A stretch of DNA of 64,000 nucleotides from Aegilops tauschii subsp. strangulata. Lineage: Eukaryota > Streptophyta > Magnoliopsida > Poales > Poaceae. The stretch lies in the NCBI RefSeq assembly GCF_002575655.3, contig NC_053040.3, forward strand, positions 154,877,148-154,941,147, read 5' to 3'. The translations under genes were made by a program, and so were the position numbers. Below the pieces are notes generated by a model. That model saw nothing but the letters and a program-made list of their open reading frames with translations. It was not told the DNA's origin and made no database searches. Positions 22,368-34,892 of the stretch are shown here, in pieces (position 1 is the stretch's first letter; each line of letters begins with the position of its first letter).

Positions 22368-22759
22368 GGAGCCCCCGGGCCTGGGTCACACATAAGCGCG
22401 AGGTGTTGTTGGGCCAGGCCCAGAACAGTGCGCGGGCACGCGTGGCAGAGTTTTAACTACAGTAATCCCTTCGCCAGTTGTGCTTCCCCACGACCCGCAT
22501 TGAGTGTGTGACGTGGGGGTCGTGCGTGGGGCGGTTGCAGCACGATTGTGTCACGCCGTGATGAATAGTAAAGAGGCGGCCCATGTTTCCACATAAAAGA
22601 GAAAACAGCAGGGGCACTGCCCATTTACCCTCCGTGCCTTTTCCGATCTTGGAAACCGTCGTTCCCCTCTTCTTCCTCAAGCACAAATCAAAGCTCTCGC
22701 CTTTGCTCGCTGCCACCGCACCCCCATTGCCCTTGACCCCTCACTCCCCCCCAGCCGCC
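22368..22759 (+). other. Internal leader of the outer Tat element / promoter region of its antisense gene
   Basis: Starts with the sense-strand purine tract at the LTR edge. It contains a TATA-like cataaaag at 22592-22599, about 165 bp before the ATG at 22760. No gene. Confidence 0.5.
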
Positions 22760-23780
22760 ATGGCGCCTAAGACGAGCAAGGGCAAGGGAGCGGCCAAGGA
22801 CGCCGGAGATAAGGAGGCGCCGGAGAGCGAGTTGGCGGAGCTTCGGATGCAGCACGCCCTCTTCACCTCGATGGTCAACGTGCTCACCCTCAGGGACATG
22901 TTTAGGACCATGTGGGGAAGGGAGACGTCGGGGCACCCTGCCACGCGCATCATCCCTGCCCCCTTCGCCGAGGCCGGCCCAAACCGGTATCCCTTCTTCG
23001 TTGATTACTTCTCCTGCGGGCTCTGCCCCCCTTTCACAGATTTCTTCAACGACATCATGCACACCTACGGCTTCCATCTTTTGTATTTTATGCCGAATGT
23101 CGTGGTGTGCATGGCCTTTTTCGCCCATCTCTGCGAGGGCTTCACCGGAGTGCACCCCAGCACGGCGCCCTTCCGGCATTACTTCACCCCTCGCATCCAG
23201 CCAGGGGCGCCATCCCGAGGAACCAGAGTAGAGGCACATACCCGGAGGGGGGCCAGAAGGAGAGGTGGGAAGAGTGGAGGGGCAGGTGGTGCTGGATTGA
23301 GGAGGCAGATCCGTAGGAGTTCTGCCGGGTCCGTCGGAAGCCGCCGGTTCGCGGCAAGGACTGGAGCGATGTCAATGCCGGCGACAAGAAGCTCACGATC
23401 GCCACCACCAGGATCCATCGCCTCACCTCGGCCGGGCTCACTCTGGAGATGATTGGGGCGGACTTCATCCGCCGCCGGATTGCCCCGCTGCACAACAAGG
23501 GGAGGTCGGCCTAGGACTTCAGGAACGCGGCTCACGTCATGAGGCTCCGCCCCGGCCTGAAACACAATTTCACGGTGCTGCAGCACGCTCATCTTTGCTA
23601 GAGGCTCTTTTAGCTCAAGGTTGATGAGGTCGGCGGGGTCGAGAGGACCGGCAAGGCCGTCAAGGCCGGCGGGTCTCTGTTTGGTTTGCCCGCGGGAGTG
23701 GTCCCGTTGAGCAACAATTCCTGCCAGACCACCATCATCACCATGATGCCGGACTTCAATGCACACGGCCTTGATCCAAC
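22760..23780 (+). pseudogene. Antisense PF04195-type gene of the outer Tat element, N-terminal part
   Basis: Starts at ATG 22760 (MAPKTSKGKGAAKDAGDKEA). The recognisable domain core runs from about residue 50 to 150 (YPFFVDYFSCGLCPPF and VVCMAFFAHLCEGFTGVHP), equivalent to the conserved block in the other two antisense genes. Near 23210 the coherent frame shifts by one; it then continues as a Trp/Glu-rich stretch (EWRGRWCWIEEADP) with TAG stops at 23314, 23512, 23599 and 23611. The gene is split at 23780 by the solo LTR with target CCAAC and resumes at 28133. It is clearly degraded. It lies opposite in orientation to its host element. Confidence 0.7.
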
Positions 23781-26700
23781 TGTCACGACCGGATTTTCGG
23801 GATATTAATTTCCCAAAAGAAACGGCCTTTGTGCTCACCAGCCCCAGGATTTCTGTTAGCTGATGAGGCACCAACTTGATACAAGAATTCCAAGCAAAGA
23901 ACAAAATATGTAGTACAAGACCATTGTGGCCTAGGAGTACAACACTTGGTTTCTAGTGGCTGATGGCGGAAGCGGTTTGTGGTTCATCTGCGTCTATGGG
24001 ACTCCATTTCGCACAAGAACAGCTGACCAGGATAACTCCTATCTTCGCGAGGCTGCTATCGTCAATACGTAGGTTCCGGGGCTGTCACCGTGATGCTTAT
24101 CTTCATGCGCGAAATCTGGCCAAGACAATAGCCAGGGACAAGCCAGTGAGTACGTTTGAATGTACTCGCAAACATTAAGAACACGGGTATAATATAACAA
24201 GGGATAATCATGCTCCGAAATTTTTTTATGATGAGAACATCTATAAATGAAATCTGTGATGCATGCATGCAGGTAAAATATGAATATGCAATACGGTAGA
24301 ATGCGCTGACCGAGTGTCTGAAATGACTCCTCGAGAGGGTGCAAATAAATTAACAATGCCGCAGTCGGGCGTCTGAGCGACACCACATAAAGGGCTTATA
24401 AAGGATAGATAAATAACAAACAGGCCGCAGTCGGGCGTCTGAGCGACACCACATAAAGGGCTTATAAAGGATAAATAAATAATAAACATGCCGCAGTCGG
24501 GCGTCTGAACGACACCACATAAAGGGCTTATAAAGGATAGATAAATAACAAACAGGCCGCAGTCGGGCGTCTGAGCGACACCACATAAAGGGCTTATAAA
24601 GGATAAATAAATAATAAACATGCCGCAGTCGGGCGTCTGAACGACACCACATAAAGGGCTTATAAAGGATAAATAAATAACAAACATGCCGCAGTCGGGC
24701 GTCTGAGCGACACCACATAAAGGGCTTATATAAGAATAATCATAGTGAATATCCAGGAGGTAGAACCGTCCCAGGGATACTCAATAATTCAAATAAAGTA
24801 ACTGGTTAGTCCAAAATAATAATAATCATAATCCTCATATGACATAGGTCATAAACAATGTTCTGGTATATCCGTTTCTCCATCCGAAGACCGTCACTGT
24901 GTTCTAGTTTAGCCGTTCTCCATCCGAATACCGTTACTACGATCCAGTTTAGCCGTTCCTCCATCCGAAAACCGTTACTAGACCCATCTCAGACTGTGGT
25001 CCTTACCCATGAACATGGCTATCCGAATGGATATATCCTCTACAGAGGGTGTACTCTTTACCCACGAGTAACGGATTTATTTAGCCCATCGGGACTAATT
25101 CCGCCTACGGCCTTTTAATTGAAAACACGCCTAACCTGCACACACCAGCTTAACTTACCGGTGTCTGGAATCACCCACGACACCTGCCAAGCAAAACTCT
25201 AAGTGGGGAGGCTACAACCTCGACGTAGCATGGGATCAAATTTATATTCGCGCGCTCTAAGGGGTGCCCCCCTCTCGGTCCCAACCAGAAACACCCATGC
25301 CCCCAGACCAGGTGGCATGCCTACCGGATGCACCCGGTATCTTCCACCATGGCCTCTCTGTATGGTGTTTGCTCTGGTAAGGGGTTGACAACTTACTGAA
25401 CCATACCCTACCTACGGTAGGGACAAGTGGTAGTACAAAACAAGTAGTGGAAGTTACTAATCAAGACTCGACCTACGGCCAACTCAGGGGGGTGCAAGTA
25501 TTCTCCGAATGATTAGCATAACCAATATATTTCCATTATCAGATAAACTCACCACTCATCAAGCCTCACCACGCCATACCGGACATACTCGTCTCAACGA
25601 GGAACTAGGGACAAGCTCGTGTCTACCCAAGACCACGGCTCTCCCGGCTTCCTGCCGGTATGCATGAAAAGCTCGCGAGGATGATTACTATCACCAGCAT
25701 ATCCATTACCAACAACAAAACATCTCCAATATGCACTCATGCGTGAGACTTTATCGTTACATAAAGATAACGTATACTCCAAGTCCAAGTGGTGTTGCAA
25801 CCGTATCAAAACACCTCAGAAAATATTATGCCAGAGTTCAGAATGCTTGCCTTCAAGTGTATGCAAAGGGTGCACTTTTTGAAAGTTTTCTTCTCTCTCC
25901 ATTTCCTATTTTGCAAAATATTCAAATAACAAATATTTCAAACACAGTGCAAAAAGTTGTCCCAAATATTTTTGAAATAAATCTTAAAATAAACTAGATG
26001 AAATTTGAGAGAGGTAGGAAAAGGAATCAACTCATTTCGAGTTTTATTTTAAAAGATATAGCCAGTCAAAGTTTGGTCAAATCTCTGTTTTTAAATAAAA
26101 CCAGAAAAAGATAACGTTTCGAGGGGGAATACGCTTTCGAAGCAGAGGAAACGTACTCAGGCGTTTACGCGACCACTTATGCCAGCGCGGGTGGCGCGGG
26201 AGTCACTAACAGTGGGTCCAGAGGGCCCACTGGTCAGGTTTGACCGTTCTCCCCTCTCCCTCCTCTCCTCTGCCCGAACGGGAGCGGGGCCCCGGCGATC
26301 GCCGGCGACGAACGGCGGCTCCTCGAGGGCACCTGAGGGCAGGGATGGACCCGCCAGACCAGGGCGGTCCTCTCGGTGGTCGTTGGGTCGACGGTGGTGG
26401 GAGGAGTCGCCGGCGGCGAGCTCCGCGGCGGAGGGGGCTACGGGAGTGAAGTGGATTTTGGGCTCCGGTGGTTTCCGATCGAGGCTGAGGCGCTGGGCAG
26501 CTCCGCAAGGACAAGAGGAAGCGAGTGGTGGCGCTGGATGGGCGGGAGATAGCCTGGTTGCGACGAATGGCACCGGACGGCAGCGGCGGCCGAACCGGCC
26601 GGAGTTGGGGAAGGTGGCCTCTTCCGGTCAATCCACTGCTTGGGGAGCTCTAGGGGGAAGGCTTGAGGTCGTCTGAGCGCTCGGAGGGGCTCGGGGTCTC

Positions 26701-28132
26701 CTTAAATAGGCGCTCGAGGTCGGTCCCGCGGCGGCCGAGGATAAGAACGCCGGCGACCGCGGTGCTGTAGCTGCAGGGCGACGTGGCGGCGACGAGCGCG
26801 TGCCGACGGGCTTCGGGATAAGCTCGGGCTGTTCACAGGGGCAGCTGGCGCGCTGGTGTGGTTTGGGCGGCGCCGTCCATGGCAGGGGCTCGCTGCCGAC
26901 GCCGGCGTGCCGCCAAAGGCCTCTGACGGCGGCGCTGTAGGGTGCCAGAGGTGGCGTGGAGAGTGGGCGAGGTTAGTGCGCGACTCTGTAGGCTAGCCAG
27001 TGCCATGTGTGGGACGCGGCGGGGGCGGCAGTGCGATGCGGTGGCTCGGTGCGCGCGCGTGCAAAACGTGCGCTCTGGGCGAGCCCAGAGCACGCACGGG
27101 ACATGCTCGACTAAATGCCAGGGCGGCCTAGAGTGCGAGGGGGAGGTTGGCACTTAACAGGACTAGGATAGGGATAGCTAGGAGTTTAGTGGACAAGGTT
27201 TCTGGGTCATTGGAGCAAGATCGTAGTGCAAACTAGGAAACATGCCCAAAACTGACTGTGCACACCAAGTGTTCGACAGAATGCCAATTGCACTTAGGCA
27301 ACTCTTGGAGTGGCCAAAATCTCCAGATCAGGGTCTCTCTAGATGTGGGTGATGATGGCAAGATCATTTGGGCAAAACCAAAAACTTGCTAGTGCAAGTT
27401 TTGCAAAACTTCAGTTTTGGACAGAAAGAAAAAGGTCTCATTGCATGCACTTAAAATCCTCCAATGGGACCACTCTCCTGGACTTAAGGGTTTTGCAGGG
27501 AGGGCTACAAGCAGGAAAAAGCTCAGGGTCACTAGAGCAAAATATAATAGGGTTGCAGTACAAATCACCAAACTGGACCAGAATGAAAAAGAGGTTGATT
27601 CACTCAAATTTTTCAAACATCATCACTGGGTTTTTGCATGAAGTTGAATTATATGCATCTACTGACATCTCCAAACACTTGGAAGAATTTTTAAAGGAAT
27701 ATTTAAATAGGTTGTAGTGTAAAAATGACTACTGGACCAGATTTGAAAAGTTGATGTAGAGCTCAAAATCTCCAATAACCAAAAGATATTTTTGCATAAA
27801 AAGGATGTGGAAACATCACAGGACATCCCCAAATTTTGGTGGAAATTTTAAATACATTTGTCAATTGGTTGCAGTGCAAAACAGGCTCCAAATTCATGAA
27901 AGATCATTTTTAAAAGAGTAAAGCTCAAGAAAAAGCAAACCTTGCAATTAAATCCACTGAATAAGAATTGTTTCTTATAGAGAGTATATAAGTCCAATAA
28001 TATCCTTTGAAAGTTTTCACTTGAGGTAAAAACTCATAATATCAAAAAGGGCAAAACTAGACAAATGGAAAAGTTTTATTTCCTGGCAAAATTTTAATTA
28101 ATCAAACAAGGTCCAAATTTTGGGGTGTCACA
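23781..28132 (-). mobile_element. Solo LTR (4352 bp) of a chromovirus-like family
   Basis: Begins TGTCACGACCGG and ends GGGGTGTCACA, flanked by CCAAC at 23776-23780 and 28133-28137. The ends and the 66-bp repeats match the LTR type of the Tekay-like element at 30670-44864, but the body is clearly diverged, so it belongs to a related family. A minus-strand TATA-like CTATTTAAGG (26700-26709) suggests minus orientation. There is no internal domain. The GC-rich ORFs around 26.1-27.1 kb are the transcribed leader part of the LTR and not credible proteins. Confidence 0.9.
24359..24754. repeat. 66-bp tandem repeat, six copies, inside the solo LTR
   Basis: The motif ccgcagtcgggcgtctga starts at 24359, 24425, 24491, 24557, 24623 and 24689. 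Copies 2-3 and 4-5 resemble each other as pairs (variant tails ataataaac versus ataacaaac), so part of the array grew as a 132-bp dimer. The period is divisible by three, which keeps long minus-strand frames open; these are not genes. Confidence 0.9.
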
Positions 28133-28672
28133 CCAACCTAGGCCGAGCCGGAGGCGGAGCGAGTGCAGGCATTCGTCGACAACTTGTCGGAGAGGTATGT
28201 TCGCGACGAGCCACTGCTCGTCCGCGACAGCACTCGGGAAGAGTTGGCGTTCATCGCCTCCAGGGCGGAGGAGGCGGCACTTGTTAAAGAGGCCGGCAAC
28301 ATCGGCGCCATGGAGGATGAGGCCGACATGGCTGCAGAAGAGAAGGAGTTCGCTGAGTGGGTGGGGTCTGCCGGGGAAGCCAGTGGTGGTGGCGCCCGGG
28401 CTCCCCTTGTCGAAGACGTGGTCGAGGAGTTGGCCGAAGAGGAGACCGAGGCGGATGTCCCCCCGGCCTCGGGGAGAAAACGTGTCCTACGGCGGGCCAG
28501 CTCTGGCAAGCCAGTCCGGCCCGGCAGGACCATGCAGCGGCAATAGGCCCAGGCACAGCCTAGACACGAGACGAGGGCCGCGGCAGTGAAGAAGGCCGCG
28601 GCCACCGCTTCTTCCTTATCCAAGCGCGCAGGACGCCTTCGCCCTCCCCTCCCCCCGCGGACACGGCCCCGG
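28133..28672 (+). pseudogene. Antisense gene of the outer Tat element, middle part
   Basis: Continuation after the solo LTR. It opens with a TAG (28139-28141), then an acidic, helical segment from 28163 (VQAFVDNLSERYVRDEPLLV, later VEDVVEELAEEETEADVPP), a TAG at 28544-28546 and a basic alanine/arginine/lysine-rich end. It stops at CCCGG (28668-28672), the presumed target of the second Tat element. Beyond that element the sequence continues with a plausible splice donor (GTAAGT-like at 57016). Confidence 0.6.
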
Positions 28673-28704
28673 AGGAAGGGGAGGCGAGCTTGCGAGCTTG
28701 GGTG

Positions 28705-28898
28705 CTGGTTCACAGACGGCCAGTGGCCGGCCCGGTGCACGCGCCAGCGGGCTCCCGCCCTCCGACTCCAAAAGATTTCGACTCAGGCGGCGCGCCTGAT
28801 CTAGGCCGGCTCCTAGCTGCCAGCTTGTCAAGATAGGAAGCTGATCGAGCTTCTCAACCCCTGCTCCACCTCGAAGCCCAATCAGCTTCGGGGACTAC
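28705..28898 (+). repeat. Duplicate of the pre-3'-LTR internal sequence, placed before the 5' LTR
   Basis: Nearly identical to about 55611-55813 (one 6-bp indel and about three substitutions), including the purine tract GGGGACTAC immediately before the LTR. Normally this sequence exists only upstream of a 3' LTR. The 32 bp before it (28673-28704) match nothing I recognise. Confidence 0.85.
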
Positions 28899-30089
28899 TG
28901 TCGGAGATAATGGCCACGGGTAGCCTAACCGACTACCCCTGGTTCTTCAGAAAAATTATCAGGCCTTTGGGCCTTCGAGCACTCCAAGCATTTGGGCCGC
29001 CTTCCCTGGCCGGCTACCTCTGAAGCCGACTCCCGGAGGGCGACCCAGCCTCAAACAACCCCTCCCCAGGACGACTACGGGGTGGCCGAGTCCAAGAAGC
29101 CGGCCAAGAAGGACGCCGACTCCTAGGAGCCGGCCGAGATCACAATTACCAAAGCTGTTCCCACATAACGGCGACAAGACGGGGTGTGGCCACAATGCGG
29201 CCCACTACCCCCGAAGCCCGTGGCGGGCATGGCTACAGGAGGCCGTACGGGACGGCCGTCTCCCGTGCGGCTCGGCACTGTAGCCACGCTAGCCTCGACG
29301 TCATCCACGACAGACTCCCGTACGGCCCATGGGCGGCGGGCCCCTTCAGCCAGAGAGAGGCGTGGAGGCGGCCCGGCCTTTCCCAGTCGGCCAAGGGCGT
29401 AGCCGGCTCCCAGAAGCCGGCTACTCCCCTCCTCGAAGCAGGAGCCCATTAAGGAGACAAGACGAGGTAAGGCTACAGTGAGAGCCCTCAAGGCGGCCCA
29501 CTGTAGCCACGCTTACCTCGACAAAGCCCTCGTCATCAGAGGCGAGGCTATAGTAAGCAGCCGCCGACAAGACCCTAGGCGGTGGGGCTGGCCTGTCGAC
29601 CAAGAAGCCGGCAGCCGGCGGGACCCACCAGCCGGCGGGGCCCAATTGCCGGCGGAGAAGCCGGCAAGCGTAGACACTTACGGCTGGGACCAGCTCCCAG
29701 TCGGATTACCATTGTACCCCCGGGGGGTAGGCCTATATAAACCCCCCGGAGCACCCATGCAAAGGGTTGGCCTCTGAGCATAGAGTTGCCTTCTAAGCAT
29801 AGCACACACACACACCATAAATAGAGGGAAGCAAGAGCTAGCCTAGTTCTTCTCCCTTGAACCCAACAGCTCTAGGAGCGATTGTAGCTACTTTCACCGA
29901 TCTAGTGATCATGCGGAGACCCCACAGAGCAGGACTAGGGGTGTTATCTCCTCGGAGAGCCCCGAACCTGGGTAAGATCTGCCGGCGTGCATGTCTTCGC
30001 CTCATCCCGTTTCCAGGCACCGGCGACGTTTTATTGGCTGCCACAATGATAAGCCATCCCTTGGCATATGTCGCACCAACCACCCGACA
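28899..30089 (+). repeat. 5' LTR of the second Tat element
   Basis: 1191 bp. TATA box TATATAA at 29734-29740; the box lies between perfect 9-bp inverted arms CCGGGGGGT (29720-29728) and ACCCCCCGG (29741-29749). Confidence 0.93.
29720..29749 (+). promoter_or_regulatory. LTR core promoter with TATA box framed by a 9-bp inverted repeat
   Basis: CCGGGGGGT, then aggcctatataa, then ACCCCCCGG. The 3' LTR copy has one G fewer in the left arm; its TATA is at 56649-56655. Confidence 0.6.
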
Positions 30090-30091
30090 TT

Positions 30092-30109
30092 TGGCGCCCA
30101 TCGTGGGGC
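30092..30109 (+). other. Primer binding site, second Tat element
   Basis: TGGCGCCCATCGTGGGGC, two bases after the LTR end. This TGGCGCC form of primer site is common in grass Tat-lineage elements. Confidence 0.75.
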
Positions 30110-30669
30110 CAGGTGCACCGTCGTCCGGAGACTTGTTCTGGACGGGAACCCTCTTCCTCCCCCGTGAGCGCAGCCACCCTGCTGCGCCCGATGGCGTTTG
30201 CCTCGACGCGCTGCAAGGCGTCGATGACGCCTGCGCAGCGAGCCGCCTCGCCGATCTGCTCGGCGAGACTCGCATCTCCGATGAGCCTGCGTCCGACGCA
30301 GGCACCGACTACCCCGAGAGCCGCCTCGTTAGCCTCCTCGACCAGCTTCACGTCTCCAGCGAGCCTGCTGCAGATGTGGAGTCGGTCGGCTCCACCGAAC
30401 CGATGCTCGTCGACTCCGACACTGCATCGCTTGACGCCTAACCCTCCGACGTGGTGGTCTTCGACGACCCCCTCCCTCGAGCTGACAGCGGCAGCAGCGC
30501 TGTCACCGAAGTGCTGGTCATCAGCCACGTCGCCAACTCGGGCGAGAATGCCCACGACGCCCTGCAAGCGGCAATGCACGACCTCTCCGTCCCCATCCCG
30601 GCCGATGCCGACGCCGAGACCCTAGAGGCACGTCGCCTTGCTCTCATCGCGGAAGGCCAAAAGATAGCC
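30110..30669 (+). pseudogene. gag: gag N-terminal part, second Tat element (interrupted by the chromovirus)
   Basis: One plus-strand frame is open from the primer site to the insertion apart from a TAA at 30439-30441. The protein is acidic and low-complexity with repeated SRLADLLGETRISDEPASDA-like units (two or three diverged ~30-residue repeats between 30230 and 30400), then VVVFDDPLPRADSG and a short helical segment ETLEARRLALIAEGQKIA. I could not decide the start codon. At TAGCC (30665-30669) the chromovirus splits it; the frame resumes at 44870. Confidence 0.65.
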
Positions 30670-33600
30670 TGTCACGACCGGTTTTTCAATAAAATAATTA
30701 TTGAGAGACCAATCCCTTTTACAGACCAGTGAGGAAGAATTCCTTCTCGCGGGTAGACAATATCTTGGTCACAGAAGAAAAATACCAGGAGTACTAAATA
30801 TAATACAAGGTTGAGCAGAGACTGCCCAACAATTTATTACATGCGCGCCACTAAAACAAAACGGCGGATAGGGTGGCAACTACTAACTCACGATAATAAC
30901 GGTGGTGGAAATATCACCGCGAAGCGAGTGATATGAATCCAGAAGACTACAGCTCTTCGAGCATCGGAGTGAGGCTCGAGAAGACTTATTGCGGGTGGCG
31001 GAAGCATATACAACACAAGTGGCCAATATCCGGGATCGCGCAGGACTGACTGGGACTCCTCTAGGCATCGGACGCGCTATCGAACTCTTCATCCAAGAGA
31101 TCGCCTTCGTCAACATCTGGCCAAATCAACAAGCCAGGTGAGTACTATGAAAGTACTCGCAAGACAGTTCGGACATAAGATATAACAAATGTAAACATGA
31201 AGCATATGAACAAGTTAACTGGTGCGATTAGACATAACGGTAATAAATACTGGGTGCCAAGCGAGGGTCTGAATGACGCCTCGAGCGGAAACTGCAGAAT
31301 AGTAATACTGGTGCCAAACGAGTGTCTGAAAGACTCCTCGAGTGGAAAATGCGGAATATTAATGCGGGTGCCAAACGAGTGTCTGAAAGACTCCTCGAGC
31401 GGAAAATGCGGAATATTAATGCAGGTGCCAAATGAGTGTCTGAAAGACTTCTCAAGCGGAAAATGCGGAATATTAATGCGGGTGCCAAACGAGTGTCTGA
31501 AAGACTCCTCGAGCGGAAAATGCGGAACAATAATGCCACAGTCGGGCGTCGGGGCGACACCACATAAAGGGCTTATAACAGAAAATAATAGACAGTGCAT
31601 GCCGCAGTCGGACGTTTGAGCGACATCACATAAAGGGCTTATATTTAAAGTAAGAAACGAGTACACGCCACAGTCGGACGTCTGCGCGACGTCACATAAA
31701 GGGCTTATATCACAACTCATTAATACAATAGTTTGGGAACATAAATTATCACAGGCATGAGACAAATATAAAGTTAGTCCATCCACAGGAATAACAATAA
31801 ATCTGGATTTACCACTTGAGCTTGTTCACCGGGGCAAGTTTTGTCACACAGATAGATATCGATATAATTCTTACACTGCTTGATCATGGGTACGATGATT
31901 TGGAAAGAATTGACTCTGCAGAGTTTGTACTTGACCACAGCCAACGGATTTCAGTAGTCACGGGGACTAGTTCCGTCTACGGTGTTTTGGAAGAAACACG
32001 TCTAACCAGTACACACCCAATTCAACCATCCGAAGCCAGGGATCACCCTCGGCAACTTGCAAGAAAAACCTTGAGACGGGGAGGCTACAACCTCGCGTAG
32101 CATGGGATCAAATTTCTATACGCGCGCTATAAGGGGGTGCCCCCCCTCTCGGTCCCAACCGGAAACACCCATGCCCCCTGACCGAATGACTGGCTTTAAT
32201 CCTGGGCCAAGGTACCATCATCCCGGCCTCTCTGTTTGGTGTGTACACGGAAAGAGGTTACCAACTTACTAAACCGCATCCTGGCAATGAGACATGTGGT
32301 AGCACGGAAAGGGGAAAGAACGGCAACGCGGCTCCAACCACGTTAACGTCGGAGAAAGTCGGATGTAGCAAGGCTGGCATGCTACAACAGTACCACCTTG
32401 CTGCCATTCATGTCACCACATGATTTGACCATCTCTCATCAGAGATCATCGCAACTTTGGAACATGCGGAAAAAGATCGATAACGTGGCTCCCACCACGT
32501 TAACGTCGAGGAGAGTCGGATGACGCAAGGCTGGCATGCTACAACAGTACCACCTTGCTGCCCTTCATGTCACCACATGATTAGGCCACCTCTCATCAGA
32601 GGTCATCGCAACTTTGGAACAACCGGGTCGTTGCCTTACAAGCAACGAGGTATTTACCGACACTCATATGCCACGCACAAACTCTCACGTGAACATGTAA
32701 AACATCTGTCATATCAAATGTTCAAAACATGCTTGCCTGGTTCGGAGAAGTCGGAGTCTAGCTCGGCGAAGTTCGCGGCTCCGTCACCTCCCCCGAAACC
32801 TACGGCAATCACGAAACGGGTACTAACGTGAAAAGCAACACATGCACAGAAACCTTTCCAAATATTTTTCAATTAAATCCCATAAAAAAACTAGACAAAA
32901 TTTGAAGATTGTCAGAAAAAGAATCACTCAAAAATACCTTTTTATTAAAAAGTTATAAAGGTTTCTGTCCAGGGACTTATCTGTAATGAAACAGAAAAGT
33001 TCCAGGGTTTTAACTGAGAAAACAGAAAACGCTTCGGCTGGGAATGCGCAAGCGCAAAGGAGAAAACGTATTCTGCCCGAAGACGCCAACAGAAAACGGT
33101 TCGCGAATAAAAGAACAGAGGCTGACATGCGGGGTCCACATGTCAGGTTTGAAAAGCTCGCCGGCGCCCGAAGACTGCGGTGGACGCCGGCGTTGAACCA
33201 CGGCGAGATAGGATGAACGGAGGGTACCAAGAGCTTCAGCGTCCTCTTCCGCGTCGGTGGGTGGTGGACTCGTCCAACGGGGAGCACTATGTCGACAGCG
33301 ACACTTTCTCCGGCGGACGGCGGCTCGGGTGAGGATGGGGAACTCCGGTGGAGGGCTGCAAGCTTCAAATTGAAGTGCGGGTCAGAAAGAGGGGTGCATG
33401 GTGAAGCTACTGGTAAGAGAATGGAGGCGGAGGAGCACACACGGGGGCGAATCGGGCTGGATCCCGTGGCGGGTCGCGGCGGCCGGAGTCGAGGAAGGAG
33501 ACCTCCTCAGGGCTCTTCCAGTGGCTCGGCGTGCTCTAGGGGGAGTGCAGTGCTGGTGGGTGCTCGAGTTGAAGCTCGGGGCCTCTATTTATAGGCAGAT

Positions 33601-34891
33601 CGACGGGGTGGCCGTGAACGGAGAATCTCCGGCGAGCGATTACGGCGGAGCAGTGGATTGGCAGGTGGTTTGAGCGGCCGGGCAGCATCAGTGGAGGTTA
33701 CTGGACTCGTTTTGCAGCTAAACAGGGTCGGTCTTGGCCTAATGGCGTCGGTCCACGGTGAGGTGACCGCACGAGCTCAACGGCGGCAGAGAGCGCGCTC
33801 CGCGCCCTGCGGTTCACGACGAGAGCGGCAGCGCGTTCGGGGGAGTGGAAGGCCACGCGGCGAGCTCCGGTGGTTTGGGCGGCGCTGGGTGGCGTCGTCG
33901 GTGCCGTGTCTCCTGCTGGCGTCCGCAAAGCCGCCGCCGGCGTCGGTCACGGGGCAGCGCACCTTCTGCTGCTCGTCGTCGACGCCCGCAAGGCACCAGG
34001 CGTTCGTGCGGTGCAGGAACAAGAGGGCGGGGACGAGGAGCAAGGCAACGCGGTGGCACTGGCGAGATCGACGTCCTCCTCTGAAGAAAACGACAGCAGC
34101 CACTGACTGAATCTCTGAACTTTCTGAACTTTGACAAAGACAGTGCACTGCAGGTGTTCGACAGAAGGTTTTGGCCATGAGATAAATTTTTCTGGAGCTG
34201 TAACTTGGTGAGATGACCACTCAATGCACCCAGAGGCTGCCTGATTTTACTTGGAATATTTGGAGAAGGTTTGGAATGAATTTCACCAAATTTGGCAAAT
34301 CTGGTCCAAACTTGCAGCAAGTGTAGTTTGAAAATTTTGAACTGAAGACCAGTGGATCTTCATGGTTCTAGGTTGAGGGTACAAAGGACCAGGGAGGAGA
34401 GTTGGTTTGGGGGCAAAAATCAAAACAGAAAATGGAGCTCCTTTGAAAATCTCCAAGAGCTAGAAGAGAAGATAGAAATTTATTTGAATAGAATTTAAAT
34501 GGAAAAAAACCACATGGGGAGGTTCAACTTGCTGGATTTGATGCAGATCATGACCCAAAGGTGAGGGAAGGGTTAGGAGAGAGGATTTGCACTAAGTTCA
34601 TGGCAAGAAGGAATTGTTGAAAGTGGCAAAGGACTTTCCAAAAGCCATAGTGCAAAATTTCAAGGAGGTTTTCAAAAGTTAATTTCCCAAGTGAAAAGTA
34701 TTTTGTCTTGAGTTCAAATGAAAAGCAAGAACCTCCAAGATCAAAGACAGCTCTTGGGTGAATCCACATAAAACTTTTTCCATAAAAAAAAATATTTGAG
34801 AGGGAGAGTTCTCTTGAAGAAAAATTTAAATCACCTCCCTCAAGTCAAATAAAATCTTTTGAAAAATCCAAATAAAAACTTGGGTGTCACA
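30670..34891 (-). repeat. 3' LTR of the chromovirus
   Basis: 4222 bp. It contains five 57-bp repeats (from 31254), three ~66-bp repeats (from 31536), and a TATA box TATAAATAG at 33585-33593 (minus). GC-rich ORFs at 33.2-34.1 kb lie in the transcribed leader and are not credible genes. Confidence 0.95.
31254..31730. repeat. 57-bp (x5) and ~66-bp (x3) tandem repeats in the chromovirus LTR
   Basis: gtgccaa begins at 31254, 31311, 31368, 31425 and 31482 (exact 57-bp period). It is followed by cagtcggacg-type units from about 31536, 31602 and 31667, homologous to the 66-bp units of the solo LTR at 24359. The partner LTR has the same copy numbers at about 41229-41706. Confidence 0.9.
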
Positions 34892-34892
34892 A

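Noticed and set aside
24241..24718. Two overlapping minus-strand ORFs of about 120-148 codons with hydrophobic repeats
   Set aside because: They are created by the 66-bp tandem array in a solo LTR; not a membrane protein.
24359..31730. CRISPR-like direct repeats
   Set aside because: The repeats are contiguous tandem units without unique spacers, in a plant genome.
31145..31786. 213-codon minus-strand ORF and matching ORFs at 41121-41762
   Set aside because: They are products of the 57-bp and 66-bp repeats in the chromovirus LTR, both periods divisible by three.
33200..34110. GC-rich ORFs of 70-170 codons on both strands in the chromovirus LTR (also at 43.1-44.1 kb, and in the solo LTR at 26.1-27.1 kb)
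   Set aside because: All frames are open because of high GC; the composition is low-complexity and they lie in the LTR leader.
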